Both the position numbers and the translations under genes were made by a program. From NCBI GenBank assembly GCA_900756495.1, contig CAAEKI010000257.1, forward strand, positions 1 to 6,930: a DNA stretch of 6,930 nt, written 5' to 3'. The notes under the pieces were generated by a model. That model was given only the letters and a program-made list of their open reading frames with translations, was not told the origin of the DNA and searched no databases. The DNA comes from an uncultured Oscillospiraceae bacterium (lineage in GTDB: Bacteria; Bacillota; Clostridia; Oscillospirales; Oscillospiraceae). Positions 1-6,084 of this stretch are shown piece by piece (the stretch's first letter is position 1; each line of letters starts with the position of its first letter).

Positions 1-68
1 CAGCTCATATACCCTGTGGTAATAACTCAAGTTCTTTTCCGCCTCTCCCTGAGTTTATATATGGATGG

Positions 69-79
69 AGTATACCACA
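69..79 (-). promoter_or_regulatory. Leftward extended -10 promoter (candidate)
   Basis: Read on the minus strand, the site is TGTG-G-TATACT. It matches the TRTG-n-TATAAT extended -10 of Firmicutes sigma-A promoters. No good -35 hexamer is visible at the usual spacing. It would drive a minus-strand gene leaving the window on the left. An ATG at position 8 on the minus strand, preceded by AGGG, is a possible start, but too little is visible to call a gene. Confidence 0.35.
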
Positions 80-115
80 AACCCGGCTCCATTACACCCC
101 CAAAATGCAGCGTCC

Positions 116-155
116 TCTCGGGGGATGCCCTGAGAAAGCGCCTGGGGGGCAGGCG
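116..155. other. Two adjacent hairpins in the 1-264 intergenic region
   Basis: Bases 116-123 (TCTCGGGG) pair with 128-135 (CCCTGAGA), giving 8 bp with one G-T wobble around a GATG loop. Only three bases later, CGCCTG (139-144) pairs perfectly with CAGGCG (150-155) around five G residues. Neither is followed by a long T run on either strand. On the minus strand the second is followed by CTTTCT, which could make it a weak terminator. The rest of positions 1-264 holds no open frame that resembles a protein. Confidence 0.5.
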
Positions 156-185
156 TTCCAGGCCCTCTGTCGGTATATTGAGAAT

Positions 186-226
186 GGCACAAGGCAGTAC
201 GGTATCGAGCCATACTGCCTTGCGCC
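186..226. terminator. Long hairpin, probable (bidirectional) terminator downstream of the PspC gene
   Basis: Bases 186-202 pair with 210-226 at 15 of 17 positions around a 7-base loop (TATCGAG). The core is a perfect 10-bp stem, CAAGGCAGTA with TACTGCCTTG. On the plus strand it is followed by ATTTTCT, the better U tract. On the minus strand it is followed only by ATTCTC. It lies about 38 bp past the stop of the PspC-domain gene, so it most likely ends that transcript. It could also end a plus-strand RNA or be a dispersed hairpin repeat. Confidence 0.5.
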
Positions 227-264
227 ATTTTCTGCAGCTTTCAGACTGTCTCTTTTCCTCTGCG

Positions 265-477
265 TCAATAGCCGGGATAGACCTCGCTCTTCTTCGGCAG
301 CAGAAACGCCGCCACCAGATAGAGCACCAGTCCGACGCCGAAAGAGATCAGGGTGACAATGACCCAGATTAACCGGACCAGGTTGGCGTCAATATTGAAA
401 TACTCAGCCACGCCGCCGCAGACTCCCGCCAGTTTCGCTTCACGCTCCACGCGGTACAGACGTTTGGGTTCGTTCAT
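265..477 (-). CDS. PspC-domain small membrane protein
   Basis: This 70-residue protein is almost entirely one PspC domain (phage-shock-protein C family). Residues 5-33 carry the family's conserved N-terminal block: the RLYR start, the LAGVCGGVAEYF core and the NIDANLVRLIW continuation. A single hydrophobic segment at about residues 36-60 then ends in LLPKK, as is typical. Family members sit in the cytoplasmic membrane and are linked to envelope-stress responses (E. coli PspC, the LiaY-type proteins of Firmicutes). The specific partner here is unknown, and no PspA or LiaFSR gene is visible nearby. The ATG at 477 is preceded by AAAAGGAG with an 8-base spacer. An extended -10 lies at 530-540, so the gene is probably transcribed alone. 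The domain assignment is firm; the physiological role is inferred from the family. Confidence 0.9.
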   Translation of the reverse strand: MNEPKRLYRVEREAKLAGVCGGVAEYFNIDANLVRLIWVIVTLISFGVGLVLYLVAAFLLPKKSEVYPGY

Positions 478-501
478 GATGACCTCTCCTTTTATCGCTT
501 A

Positions 502-516
502 AGGGGGCTCTCCCCT
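502..516 (-). other. Small hairpin in the PspC-gene leader
   Basis: AGGGG (502-506) and CCCCT (512-516) form a perfect 5-bp stem with a 5-base loop. It sits near the expected 5' end of the transcript, between the promoter at 530-540 and the ribosome binding site at 486-493. It may stabilise the mRNA, but its function is unknown. Confidence 0.35.
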
Positions 517-529
517 GTTGTCTGAAGTC

Positions 530-540
530 ATCATACCACC
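530..540 (-). promoter_or_regulatory. Promoter of the PspC-domain gene (extended -10)
   Basis: The minus strand reads GGTG-G-TATGAT, a good extended -10 with TG one base upstream of the hexamer. A TTGACC further upstream is 26 bases away, too far to serve as its -35, so this would be an extended -10-dependent promoter. Transcription would begin near 523 and leave a leader of about 45 bases. Confidence 0.45.
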
Positions 541-597
541 CGGGTATTTAAAAAGTCCTTCGGTCAATCTTAAAAATGGATTAAATCACATAGCCGC

Positions 598-1791
598 TCA
601 CTTCTGATTCTCTTCCACCAGTATGAGGCAGCCGTCCTCATCGTATTTCAGCCTCTGGACCTCGGCCTTGGTATTGCGGATAATGTCGTCCATGCGGATG
701 CCCTCCGTGACGTTGGTAACAAAGGTATAGGCCACACCGTGTTTCCTGGCCCGGCCGGTACGGCCGATGCGGTGGGTGTAGTTCTCCAGCTCGTCGGGCA
801 CATCGTAGTTGAAGACCGCGTCCACATCGTCGATGTCCAGTCCCCGGGCCGCCACATCGGTGGCTACCAGCACCCTGATCTCGCCGCGCTTAAACTTTTC
901 CAGGGTTTTCTCCCGGATGCGCTGCATAATGTCGCCGTGGATGGCCTCGCAGGAGATCCCCCGCATCTTCAGAAGTCCGGAGAGCCGGTCGGTCATGTTT
1001 TTGGTGTTGCAGAAAGCGATAGCCCGCTCGTAGCCGCCGTTTTCGATGAGGGCCGCAATGGTCTCCACCTTCCTGTCACGGCCGTCCATGTCAATCCGGT
1101 ATTGTACAATATCGGGCTTGGAGTCCTCCACAGGGCGCACGGTAATCTCCACGGGATCCCGCTGGTAGACCCACGAGATATCCATGACCTCCCGCGAGAT
1201 GGTGGCGGAAAACATCCCGAGGTTTCTGCGGTGCTTGACTTGGTCCAGAATCCGGGTCACATCCCGGACAAAGCCCATATCCAGCATCCTGTCGGCCTCG
1301 TCCAGCACCACGGTCTCCACCTTGTCCAGCCGGACAGTGCGCCGCTTCATATGGTCCATCAGCCGTCCGGGGGTAGCCACTACAATCTGGGGGTTCTTTT
1401 TGAGCGTATTGATCTGCTTGTCGATAGGGGCCCCGCCGTAGAGGCAGACGGTGCGCACCCCCTCCTTGAATTCGCACAGATCCCGCAGCTCCTCCTGAAT
1501 CTGGACCGCCAGCTCCCGGGTCGGAGCCAGCACCAGAGCCTGCACATCTTTGGACTCCGGGTTGATATGCTCTACCATAGGGATCCCGAAAGCAAAGGTC
1601 TTGCCGGTTCCTGTCGGGGCCTTGGCAATGACATCCTTCCACTCCATGAAAAAGGGAATCGCTCCCGCCTGAACAGGGGTGGCCATCACATAGCCCTTTT
1701 TATCAAGGGCCCGCATGATCTCCGGGGATAGCTTCAGTTCCGCGTAGGCGACCTTTTCGTCTACCTGCTCGCCGTTGATTTCCATGGGCAC
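598..1791 (-). CDS. DEAD-box ATP-dependent RNA helicase
   Basis: This 397-residue protein shows all the DEAD-box motifs in order: Q motif (Q41), motif I APTGTGKT (58-65), Ia PTRELA (90-95), TPGR (120-123), II DEAD (154-157), III SAT (185-187), V around ATDVAARGLD (290-299) and VI HRIGRTGRAR (330-339). Such proteins use ATP to unwind or remodel short RNA duplexes in ribosome assembly, mRNA decay or cold adaptation. The C-terminus stops about 45 residues after motif VI, so this is a minimal two-RecA core without the basic or RNA-binding tail of DeaD/CsdA or DbpA. The substrate therefore cannot be named. The GTG at 1791 lies 5 bases after AAAGGA. The ATG at 1785 is an alternative but has an 11-base spacer. 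The gene has its own promoter and a structured leader. Confidence 0.95.
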   Translation of the reverse strand: MPMEINGEQVDEKVAYAELKLSPEIMRALDKKGYVMATPVQAGAIPFFMEWKDVIAKAPTGTGKTFAFGIPMVEHINPESKDVQALVLAPTRELAVQIQEELRDLCEFKEGVRTVCLYGGAPIDKQINTLKKNPQIVVATPGRLMDHMKRRTVRLDKVETVVLDEADRMLDMGFVRDVTRILDQVKHRRNLGMFSATISREVMDISWVYQRDPVEITVRPVEDSKPDIVQYRIDMDGRDRKVETIAALIENGGYERAIAFCNTKNMTDRLSGLLKMRGISCEAIHGDIMQRIREKTLEKFKRGEIRVLVATDVAARGLDIDDVDAVFNYDVPDELENYTHRIGRTGRARKHGVAYTFVTNVTEGIRMDDIIRNTKAEVQRLKYDEDGCLILVEENQK

Positions 1792-1808
1792 AAAATTCCT
1801 TTCTGATA

Positions 1809-1848
1809 TTCAGATTACCCGATTCAAGGTCCCCCACAGGTAATCGAA
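1809..1848 (-). promoter_or_regulatory. Leader hairpin directly upstream of the helicase ribosome binding site
   Basis: GATTACC (1813-1819) and GGTAATC (1839-1845) are perfect complements. With one bulged base (1812), TTC at 1809-1811 and GAA at 1846-1848 extend the stem to 10 bp around a 19-base loop. On the transcript the stem ends only a few bases before the AAAGGA ribosome binding site (1797-1802). It could influence translation or mRNA stability. No known riboswitch class was recognised. Confidence 0.45.
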
Positions 1849-1866
1849 AATCACTTCCGTACCCAA

Positions 1867-1889
1867 CGCCCGCCTCGCTCAGAGGGGCG
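1867..1889 (-). other. GC-rich hairpin in the helicase leader
   Basis: Bases 1867-1875 pair with 1881-1889 (nine positions, one mismatch, one G-T wobble) around a 5-base loop. It is near the start of the inferred leader. On the minus strand it is not followed by a T tract, so it is not a convincing terminator for the upstream rRNA methyltransferase gene. Confidence 0.4.
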
Positions 1890-1911
1890 CGACCTCAAAT
1901 CTGTCCGCACG

Positions 1912-1940
1912 AGTGTATCACAGGACAGGGCAAATTGCAA
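1912..1940 (-). promoter_or_regulatory. Promoter of the DEAD-box helicase gene
   Basis: On the minus strand, TTGCAA (1940-1935) is separated by exactly 17 bases from TACACT (1917-1912). The hexamer is preceded by TGTG-A, an extended -10 (TRTGn). Transcription would start near 1905, giving a leader of roughly 115 bases. The promoter lies immediately after the stop codon of the upstream methyltransferase gene at 1955. Confidence 0.6.
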
Positions 1941-1954
1941 TCTTTCTCCTGATT

Positions 1955-2785
1955 TCACCGTCTCCGCCGGAATACATGGATACGAAAGGCGGCCGTTACC
2001 GCCAGCGCGGAGAGGCCTGCCAGCCGCTCCACCCCCTCTCTGGGCGTCTTCCATGCGTAGGGGGTCATCTGGAACAGATCCATCAGGTCCTCTTGGCTGT
2101 TCAGCTCCATCAGGGTCTCCACAGGCACAATCTCCAGGTACTCAAAGCCCTCATAGGACACGGCCTCCTCCCTCTTCCTGTAAGGCCGGTCGTAGAGCAC
2201 TTCCTTCATCTCCCACAGATGGCCGGCGGCGGGGGTCACATAGAGGAACACTCCCCCCGGCCGCAGCACCCGCCGGAACTCGTCCAGCGCCAGGGGCGAA
2301 AAGCAGTTGAGCAGCAGGTCTGCGGCGGCGGCCCCCACCGGCAGGTGATACACTGTGGCCACCGCGAACTCTCCCGCCGGGCATTTTCGGGCGGCCTGCT
2401 TCACCGAGGGCTTGGAGAGGTCCACCCCCGCCAGGGCGGGCCGTTTCCCCGCCCCCGCCAGCGCCTCCAGCAGCCCCGCGTCATAGTACCCCTCCCCGCA
2501 GCCGGCATCCAGCACCGCCGGCGCGGCGTGCCCCTGCGTATGCCGCAGAGCCAGAGCCTCCAGGCAATCCCTCAGCGGTGCGTAATAGCCTTTCGATAAA
2601 AAGCGGCCTCTCGCCGCCGACATCGCCCGGTCGTCCCCCGGCTGGGGGGAGTGCTTTCGGTTGGCGGGCAAGAGGTGGACGTAGCCCTCCCGGGCAATAT
2701 CAAAGCTGTGTCCGGACGGACAGGTATAGGCCCGCTCCCCACGCTTCAGGGGGGCGGCGCACAGGGGGCAGCAGAACAGGCTCAT
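1955..2785 (-). CDS. 23S rRNA (guanine-N1)-methyltransferase, RlmA family
   Basis: This SAM-dependent enzyme methylates N1 of a guanine in hairpin 35 of 23S rRNA, at the peptide exit tunnel. RlmA(I) acts on G745 in Gram-negatives and RlmA(II)/TlrB on G748 in Gram-positives, so a G748-type target is likelier here. The protein opens with a zinc-binding segment (Cys6, Cys9, Cys22, His26), followed by the family's FDIAREGYVHLLP stretch. SAM motif I is VLDAGCGEGYY (91-101). The C-terminus has the conserved FQMTPYAW block. Its 276 residues compare with about 270 for E. coli RlmA. I chose the ATG at 2785 because it aligns with the known N-terminus and follows AAGGAG, though with a 12-base spacer. 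A TTG at 2812 would add nine residues but lacks a ribosome binding site. Family members affect tylosin or telithromycin binding; no resistance phenotype can be claimed here. Confidence 0.88.
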   Translation of the reverse strand: MSLFCCPLCAAPLKRGERAYTCPSGHSFDIAREGYVHLLPANRKHSPQPGDDRAMSAARGRFLSKGYYAPLRDCLEALALRHTQGHAAPAVLDAGCGEGYYDAGLLEALAGAGKRPALAGVDLSKPSVKQAARKCPAGEFAVATVYHLPVGAAAADLLLNCFSPLALDEFRRVLRPGGVFLYVTPAAGHLWEMKEVLYDRPYRKREEAVSYEGFEYLEIVPVETLMELNSQEDLMDLFQMTPYAWKTPREGVERLAGLSALAVTAAFRIHVFRRRR

Positions 2786-2871
2786 GCCGGCGGACAGCTC
2801 CTTTCCAGGCAAAGCGCGGCGGATGGAGCAGGGCGTCCGAACCTCCGCGGCAGCATTTCCATTTCCAGGCT

Positions 2872-2882
2872 ATTATACCACA
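2872..2882 (-). promoter_or_regulatory. Promoter of the rRNA methyltransferase gene (extended -10)
   Basis: The minus strand reads TGTG-G-TATAAT, a perfect -10 with a perfect TRTGn extension, starting 8 bases past the aspA stop codon. No -35-like hexamer is seen at 16-18 bases. Transcription would start near 2865. I see no terminator between aspA and this point, so some read-through from aspA is also likely. Confidence 0.55.
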
Positions 2883-2889
2883 AAGGCCG

Positions 2890-4311
2890 CTATTCCTCCA
2901 GCAGCTCCTTCTCTGAGATGCCCGGCTCGGTCATGGCGAAGAGATCCAGAATTTTGTCCAGGGCGGCCTCGCCCAGCAGCCCCTGGGAGAGCACCACGCT
3001 GCGCACCGACTGCCCGCTCTCCATGGCCTGCTTGGCGATCTCCGCCGCCTTCTCGTAGCCGATGTGGGGGCACAGGGCGGTGACAATCCCCACGCTGTGC
3101 TCCACCATCTGGCGGCACCGCTCCCGGTTGGCGGTGATGCCCACCACGCAGTGGTCCACCAGGGTGCGCACGGCGTAGGTCAAAAACTCCACCGCGTGGG
3201 TCAGGTTCCAGAAGATGATGGGCTCAAAGGCGTTGAGCTCCAGCTGCCCCGCCTCGGCGGCCAGGGTGATGGTCAGGTCGTTGCCCATGATGTTGAAGGC
3301 CACCTGGTTGACCACCTCGGGGATCACCGGGTTGACCTTGCCCGGCATGATGGAGGATCCGTTTTGCCGGGGGGGCAGGTTGATCTCGTGCAGGCCGCAG
3401 CGGGGGCCGGAGGACATGAGGCGCAGGTCGTTGGACATCTTGGACAGGTTGACCGCGCAGGTCTTCACCACCCCGGACACGGCCACAAACTCGTCCAGGT
3501 TCTGGGTGGCGTCGATGAGGTCGCAGGCCTGCACCAGGTTCAGCCCGGAGACCTTGGATAGGTTGGGCACAATGCGCTTTAAATACTGCACATCGGCGTT
3601 GATGCCCGTGCCGATGGCGGTGCCCCCCATGTTCAGGCAGCGCATCTCCCCCTTGGCCCGCTCAAAACGGGCAATGTCCCGGCGGACGGCCTGGCTGTAA
3701 GCCCGGAACTCCTGCCCCAGGCGGATGGGAACCGCGTCCTGCATCTGGGTACGCCCCATCTTCAGTACGTCATCAAACTCCTCCGCCTTATGCTCCAGGG
3801 CCTTGCACAGCCGCTCCAGCTGGATTTGGGCCCGCATCAGCAGCTTGAGCACCGCCATCTTCCCCGCCGAGGGGAACACGTCGTTGGTGGACTGGCCGCA
3901 GTTGACATGGTCGTTGGGGTTGACCAGGGTGTAGTCCCCCTTCTCGCCCCCCAGCAGCTCAATGGCCCGGTTGGCGATGACCTCATTGGCGTTCATGTTC
4001 AGGCTGGTGCCCGCGCCCCCCTGGATGGGGTCCACAATAAAGGCGTCGTGGAGCTTGCCGTCCACAATCTCCCGGCAGGCCTGGACAATGGCGCCGGCCA
4101 CCCTTTTGTCCAGCAGTCCGATCTCGTTGTTGGTGATGGCCGAGGCCATTTTGATCTCCGCGATGGAGTTGATAATCTCCGGGTGCATGCCCAGCCCCGT
4201 GATGGGAAAGTTCTCCGCCGCCCGCAGGGACTGCACCCCATAGTAGACGTCCTTGGGCACCGCCCGCTCCCCCACCAGATCATGCTCCGACCGATACTGT
4301 TCCGCAGCCAT
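2890..4311 (-). CDS. aspA: Aspartate ammonia-lyase (aspartase)
   Basis: This cytoplasmic enzyme reversibly splits L-aspartate into fumarate and ammonia. The 473-residue protein is full length for the fumarase/aspartase superfamily. It carries the signature GSSIMPGKVNP at 318-328, with the catalytic serine loop (Ser319/Ser320) and Lys325. Aspartase rather than fumarase is indicated by YGVQSLRAAENF near the N-terminus, AGTSLNMNANEV around residue 100, the QSTND loop (Ser141-Thr142-Asn143) and TQMQDAVP near 168. Fumarases typically have QSSND and GSGTQSNMN instead. I chose the ATG at 4311 because GGGGGAG lies just upstream. The upstream start at 4350 would fall at or before the inferred transcription start. 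The gene is divergent from the ABC-F gene. The superfamily is certain; substrate specificity is highly likely but remains motif-based. Confidence 0.92.
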   Translation of the reverse strand: MAAEQYRSEHDLVGERAVPKDVYYGVQSLRAAENFPITGLGMHPEIINSIAEIKMASAITNNEIGLLDKRVAGAIVQACREIVDGKLHDAFIVDPIQGGAGTSLNMNANEVIANRAIELLGGEKGDYTLVNPNDHVNCGQSTNDVFPSAGKMAVLKLLMRAQIQLERLCKALEHKAEEFDDVLKMGRTQMQDAVPIRLGQEFRAYSQAVRRDIARFERAKGEMRCLNMGGTAIGTGINADVQYLKRIVPNLSKVSGLNLVQACDLIDATQNLDEFVAVSGVVKTCAVNLSKMSNDLRLMSSGPRCGLHEINLPPRQNGSSIMPGKVNPVIPEVVNQVAFNIMGNDLTITLAAEAGQLELNAFEPIIFWNLTHAVEFLTYAVRTLVDHCVVGITANRERCRQMVEHSVGIVTALCPHIGYEKAAEIAKQAMESGQSVRSVVLSQGLLGEAALDKILDLFAMTEPGISEKELLEE

Positions 4312-4354
4312 GCTTCTCCCCCCCGTTTGCAGCAAATCTTTCATTCGCACTTAA

Positions 4355-4382
4355 ATTATACGCCAAACATTTGATATTGCAA
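4355..4382 (-). promoter_or_regulatory. Promoter of aspA
   Basis: On the minus strand, TTGCAA (4382-4377) is followed after 16 bases by a perfect TATAAT (4360-4355). The start site is expected near 4348, leaving a leader of about 37 bases before the ATG at 4311. The -35 box overlaps the left half of an inverted repeat shared with the divergent promoter. Confidence 0.65.
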
Positions 4383-4423
4383 GTATTCCTGCAAAATATT
4401 TTTCCCGCCATCCATATACTTGC
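4379..4423. repeat. Perfect 8-bp inverted repeat between the aspA and ABC-F promoters
   Basis: GCAAGTAT (4379-4386) and its exact reverse complement ATACTTGC (4416-4423) are 29 bases apart. Each half overlaps the inferred -35 hexamer of one of the two divergent promoters. This placement would suit a shared regulator, but an 8-bp repeat could also occur by chance in 174 bp. Confidence 0.4.
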
Positions 4424-4447
4424 TTTGTGGCAGATTTGTGATATACT
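4420..4447 (+). promoter_or_regulatory. Promoter of the ABC-F gene
   Basis: TTGCTT (4420-4425) is separated by 16 bases from TATACT (4442-4447), which is preceded by TGTG-A (TRTGn extended -10). The start site is expected near 4454, about 30 bases before the ATG. This start site also excludes the in-frame upstream ATG at 4420. Confidence 0.6.
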
Positions 4448-4485
4448 GTTTGGGCCAATTTGTTTTATATTATAAGGAGTTTGCC

Positions 4486-6084
4486 ATGATCACAGTTTCC
4501 GACCTGGGCCTGCAATACAGCGGCCAGCCCCTCTTCTCCCACGTGGACCTGCAGTTTACCAAGGGCAACTGCTACGGCATCATCGGCGCCAACGGCGCGG
4601 GCAAGTCCACCTTCCTCAAAATTCTCTCCGGGGATCTGGAGCCCACCTCCGGTGAAATTTCGGTGCTCCCCAAAACCCGCATGTCGGTGCTCAAGCAGGA
4701 TCAGAACGCCTACGACGCCTACACGGTCATGGATACGGTCATCATGGGCAACCAGCGGCTCTATGACATCGGCAAGGAGAAGGACGCCCTCTACGAGAAG
4801 GAGGATATGACCGAAGAGGACGGCATTCGGGCCTGTGAGCTTGAGGAGGAGTTTGCCGAGCTGGGGGGCTGGGAGGCTGAGAGCGACGCCAGCCGTATTC
4901 TTCAGGGGCTGGGCATCCCTACGGACTATCATCAGACTCAGATGGCCGACATGGACGCCCGGATGAAGGTAAAGGTCCTGCTGGCCCAGGCCCTGTTCGG
5001 AAATCCCGATATTCTGATGATGGACGAGCCCACCAACAACCTGGACATCAACGCGGTGAACTGGCTGGAGGATTTCCTGCTGGATTTTGAGGGCACGGTC
5101 ATCGTGGTCAGCCACGACCGCCACTTCCTCAATACCATCTGCACCCACATCGTGGATATCGACTACAACAAAATCAAGATGTACGTGGGCAACTACGACT
5201 TCTGGTACGACGCCTCTCAGCTCATGCAGAACCTGATGAAGAATCAGGCCAAGAAGAACGAGGAGAAGGCCCAGGAGCTCAAGGAGTTCATCTCCCGCTT
5301 CTCAGCCAACAAGTCCAAGTCCAAGCAGGCCACCGCCCGCCGCAAGCTGCTGGATAAGATCTCCCTGGAGGAGATCCCCGCCTCCTCCCGCCGCTACCCC
5401 TGGGTGGCTTTCTCTCCGGACCGGGAGGTGGGCAAGGACATCCTTTTTGTCACCGACGTGAGCAAAACCATCGACGGCGTGAAAGTGCTGGACAAAGTCT
5501 CCTTTATCGTGGGCCACGGGGACAAGATCGCCTTTGTGGGCGACAACGAGAACGCCCACACCGCCCTCTTCAAAATTCTCACCGGCGAGCTGGAGCCCGA
5601 CGAGGGCACCGTCAAGTGGGGACAGACCGCCACGTTCTCCTACTTTCCCAAGGACAATACCGCCTTTTTCAAGGACTGCGACGACAATCTGGTGGAGTGG
5701 CTGCGCCAGTTCTCTCCCGACCCCCACGAGGCCTATCTCCGGGGCTTCCTGGGCCGGATGCTCTTCTCCGGGGACGAGGTCTATAAACCCGTCAAGGTGC
5801 TCTCCGGCGGCGAAAAGGTCCGGTGTATGCTCTCCCGCATGATGCTCTCAGGCGCCAATGTCCTCCTGCTGGACCAGCCCACCAACCACCTGGATCTGGA
5901 GTCCATTGCCGCCCTCAACAACGGGCTGGAGGCCGTCAAGTGCAACGTGCTCTTCTCCACCCATGACCACCAGCTCATTCAGACGGTGGCCAACCGGGTC
6001 TTCGACTTCACCGCCGACGGCAGGCTCATCGACCGGAAGATGACTTACGACGAGTATCTGGAGAGCGTCTCCAGCATGAGCTGA
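4486..6084 (+). CDS. ABC-F family ATPase (YkpA/YbiT type) with one degenerate ATP site
   Basis: ABC-F proteins are soluble two-domain ATPases that act on the ribosome (EttA, YbiT, antibiotic-resistance factors), not transporters. The 532 residues give NBD1, an inter-domain linker rich in Lys and Gln (about 230-305) and NBD2; no membrane segment is present. NBD1 has an intact Walker A (GANGAGKS, 34-41), Walker B DEP (Asp180, Glu181) and switch His (SHD), but its signature LSGGE is replaced by MDARM (156-160). NBD2 has an intact LSGGE (439-443). Its Walker A is GDNENAHT (352-359) with the lysine replaced by His358, and its catalytic Glu is Gln464 (DQP). The YkpA/YbiT subgroup is inferred from AQALFGNPDI and MLSGANVLLLD-type blocks. 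The ATG at 4486 has AAGGAG 6 bases upstream. The 3' end overlaps the convergent small gene by 40 bp. Confidence 0.93.
   Translation: MITVSDLGLQYSGQPLFSHVDLQFTKGNCYGIIGANGAGKSTFLKILSGDLEPTSGEISVLPKTRMSVLKQDQNAYDAYTVMDTVIMGNQRLYDIGKEKDALYEKEDMTEEDGIRACELEEEFAELGGWEAESDASRILQGLGIPTDYHQTQMADMDARMKVKVLLAQALFGNPDILMMDEPTNNLDINAVNWLEDFLLDFEGTVIVVSHDRHFLNTICTHIVDIDYNKIKMYVGNYDFWYDASQLMQNLMKNQAKKNEEKAQELKEFISRFSANKSKSKQATARRKLLDKISLEEIPASSRRYPWVAFSPDREVGKDILFVTDVSKTIDGVKVLDKVSFIVGHGDKIAFVGDNENAHTALFKILTGELEPDEGTVKWGQTATFSYFPKDNTAFFKDCDDNLVEWLRQFSPDPHEAYLRGFLGRMLFSGDEVYKPVKVLSGGEKVRCMLSRMMLSGANVLLLDQPTNHLDLESIAALNNGLEAVKCNVLFSTHDHQLIQTVANRVFDFTADGRLIDRKMTYDEYLESVSSMS

Noticed and set aside
16..372. Plus-strand open frames at 16-372 and 105-356
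   Set aside because: They run through the hairpin cluster and antisense into the PspC-domain gene, their composition is not protein-like, and they lack convincing ribosome binding sites.
540..597. Possible terminator after the helicase gene (CC-GAA-GG followed by TTTTT on the minus strand)
   Set aside because: The stem has only two to three good pairs and a large asymmetric internal loop, too weak to call despite the T run.
739..1731. Open frame of 330 codons on the plus strand opposite the helicase gene
   Set aside because: It is antisense to a clear DEAD-box gene, arises from high GC at third codon positions, and has no domain-like composition or ribosome binding site.
4312..4350. Upstream start for aspA at 4350
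   Set aside because: It would place the start codon at or before the inferred transcription start (about 4348). The ATG at 4311 has a strong GGGGGAG just upstream and fits the family N-terminus.
4420..4485. Upstream ATG for the ABC-F gene at 4420
   Set aside because: The 22 extra residues overlap the promoter itself. The ATG at 4486 has an ideal AAGGAG, and the protein then starts as ABC-F proteins usually do.
4465..5148. Open frame of 227 codons on the minus strand opposite the ABC-F gene
   Set aside because: It is a mirror of the ABC-F reading frame, with low-complexity Val/Gly/Leu/His-rich content and no independent support.
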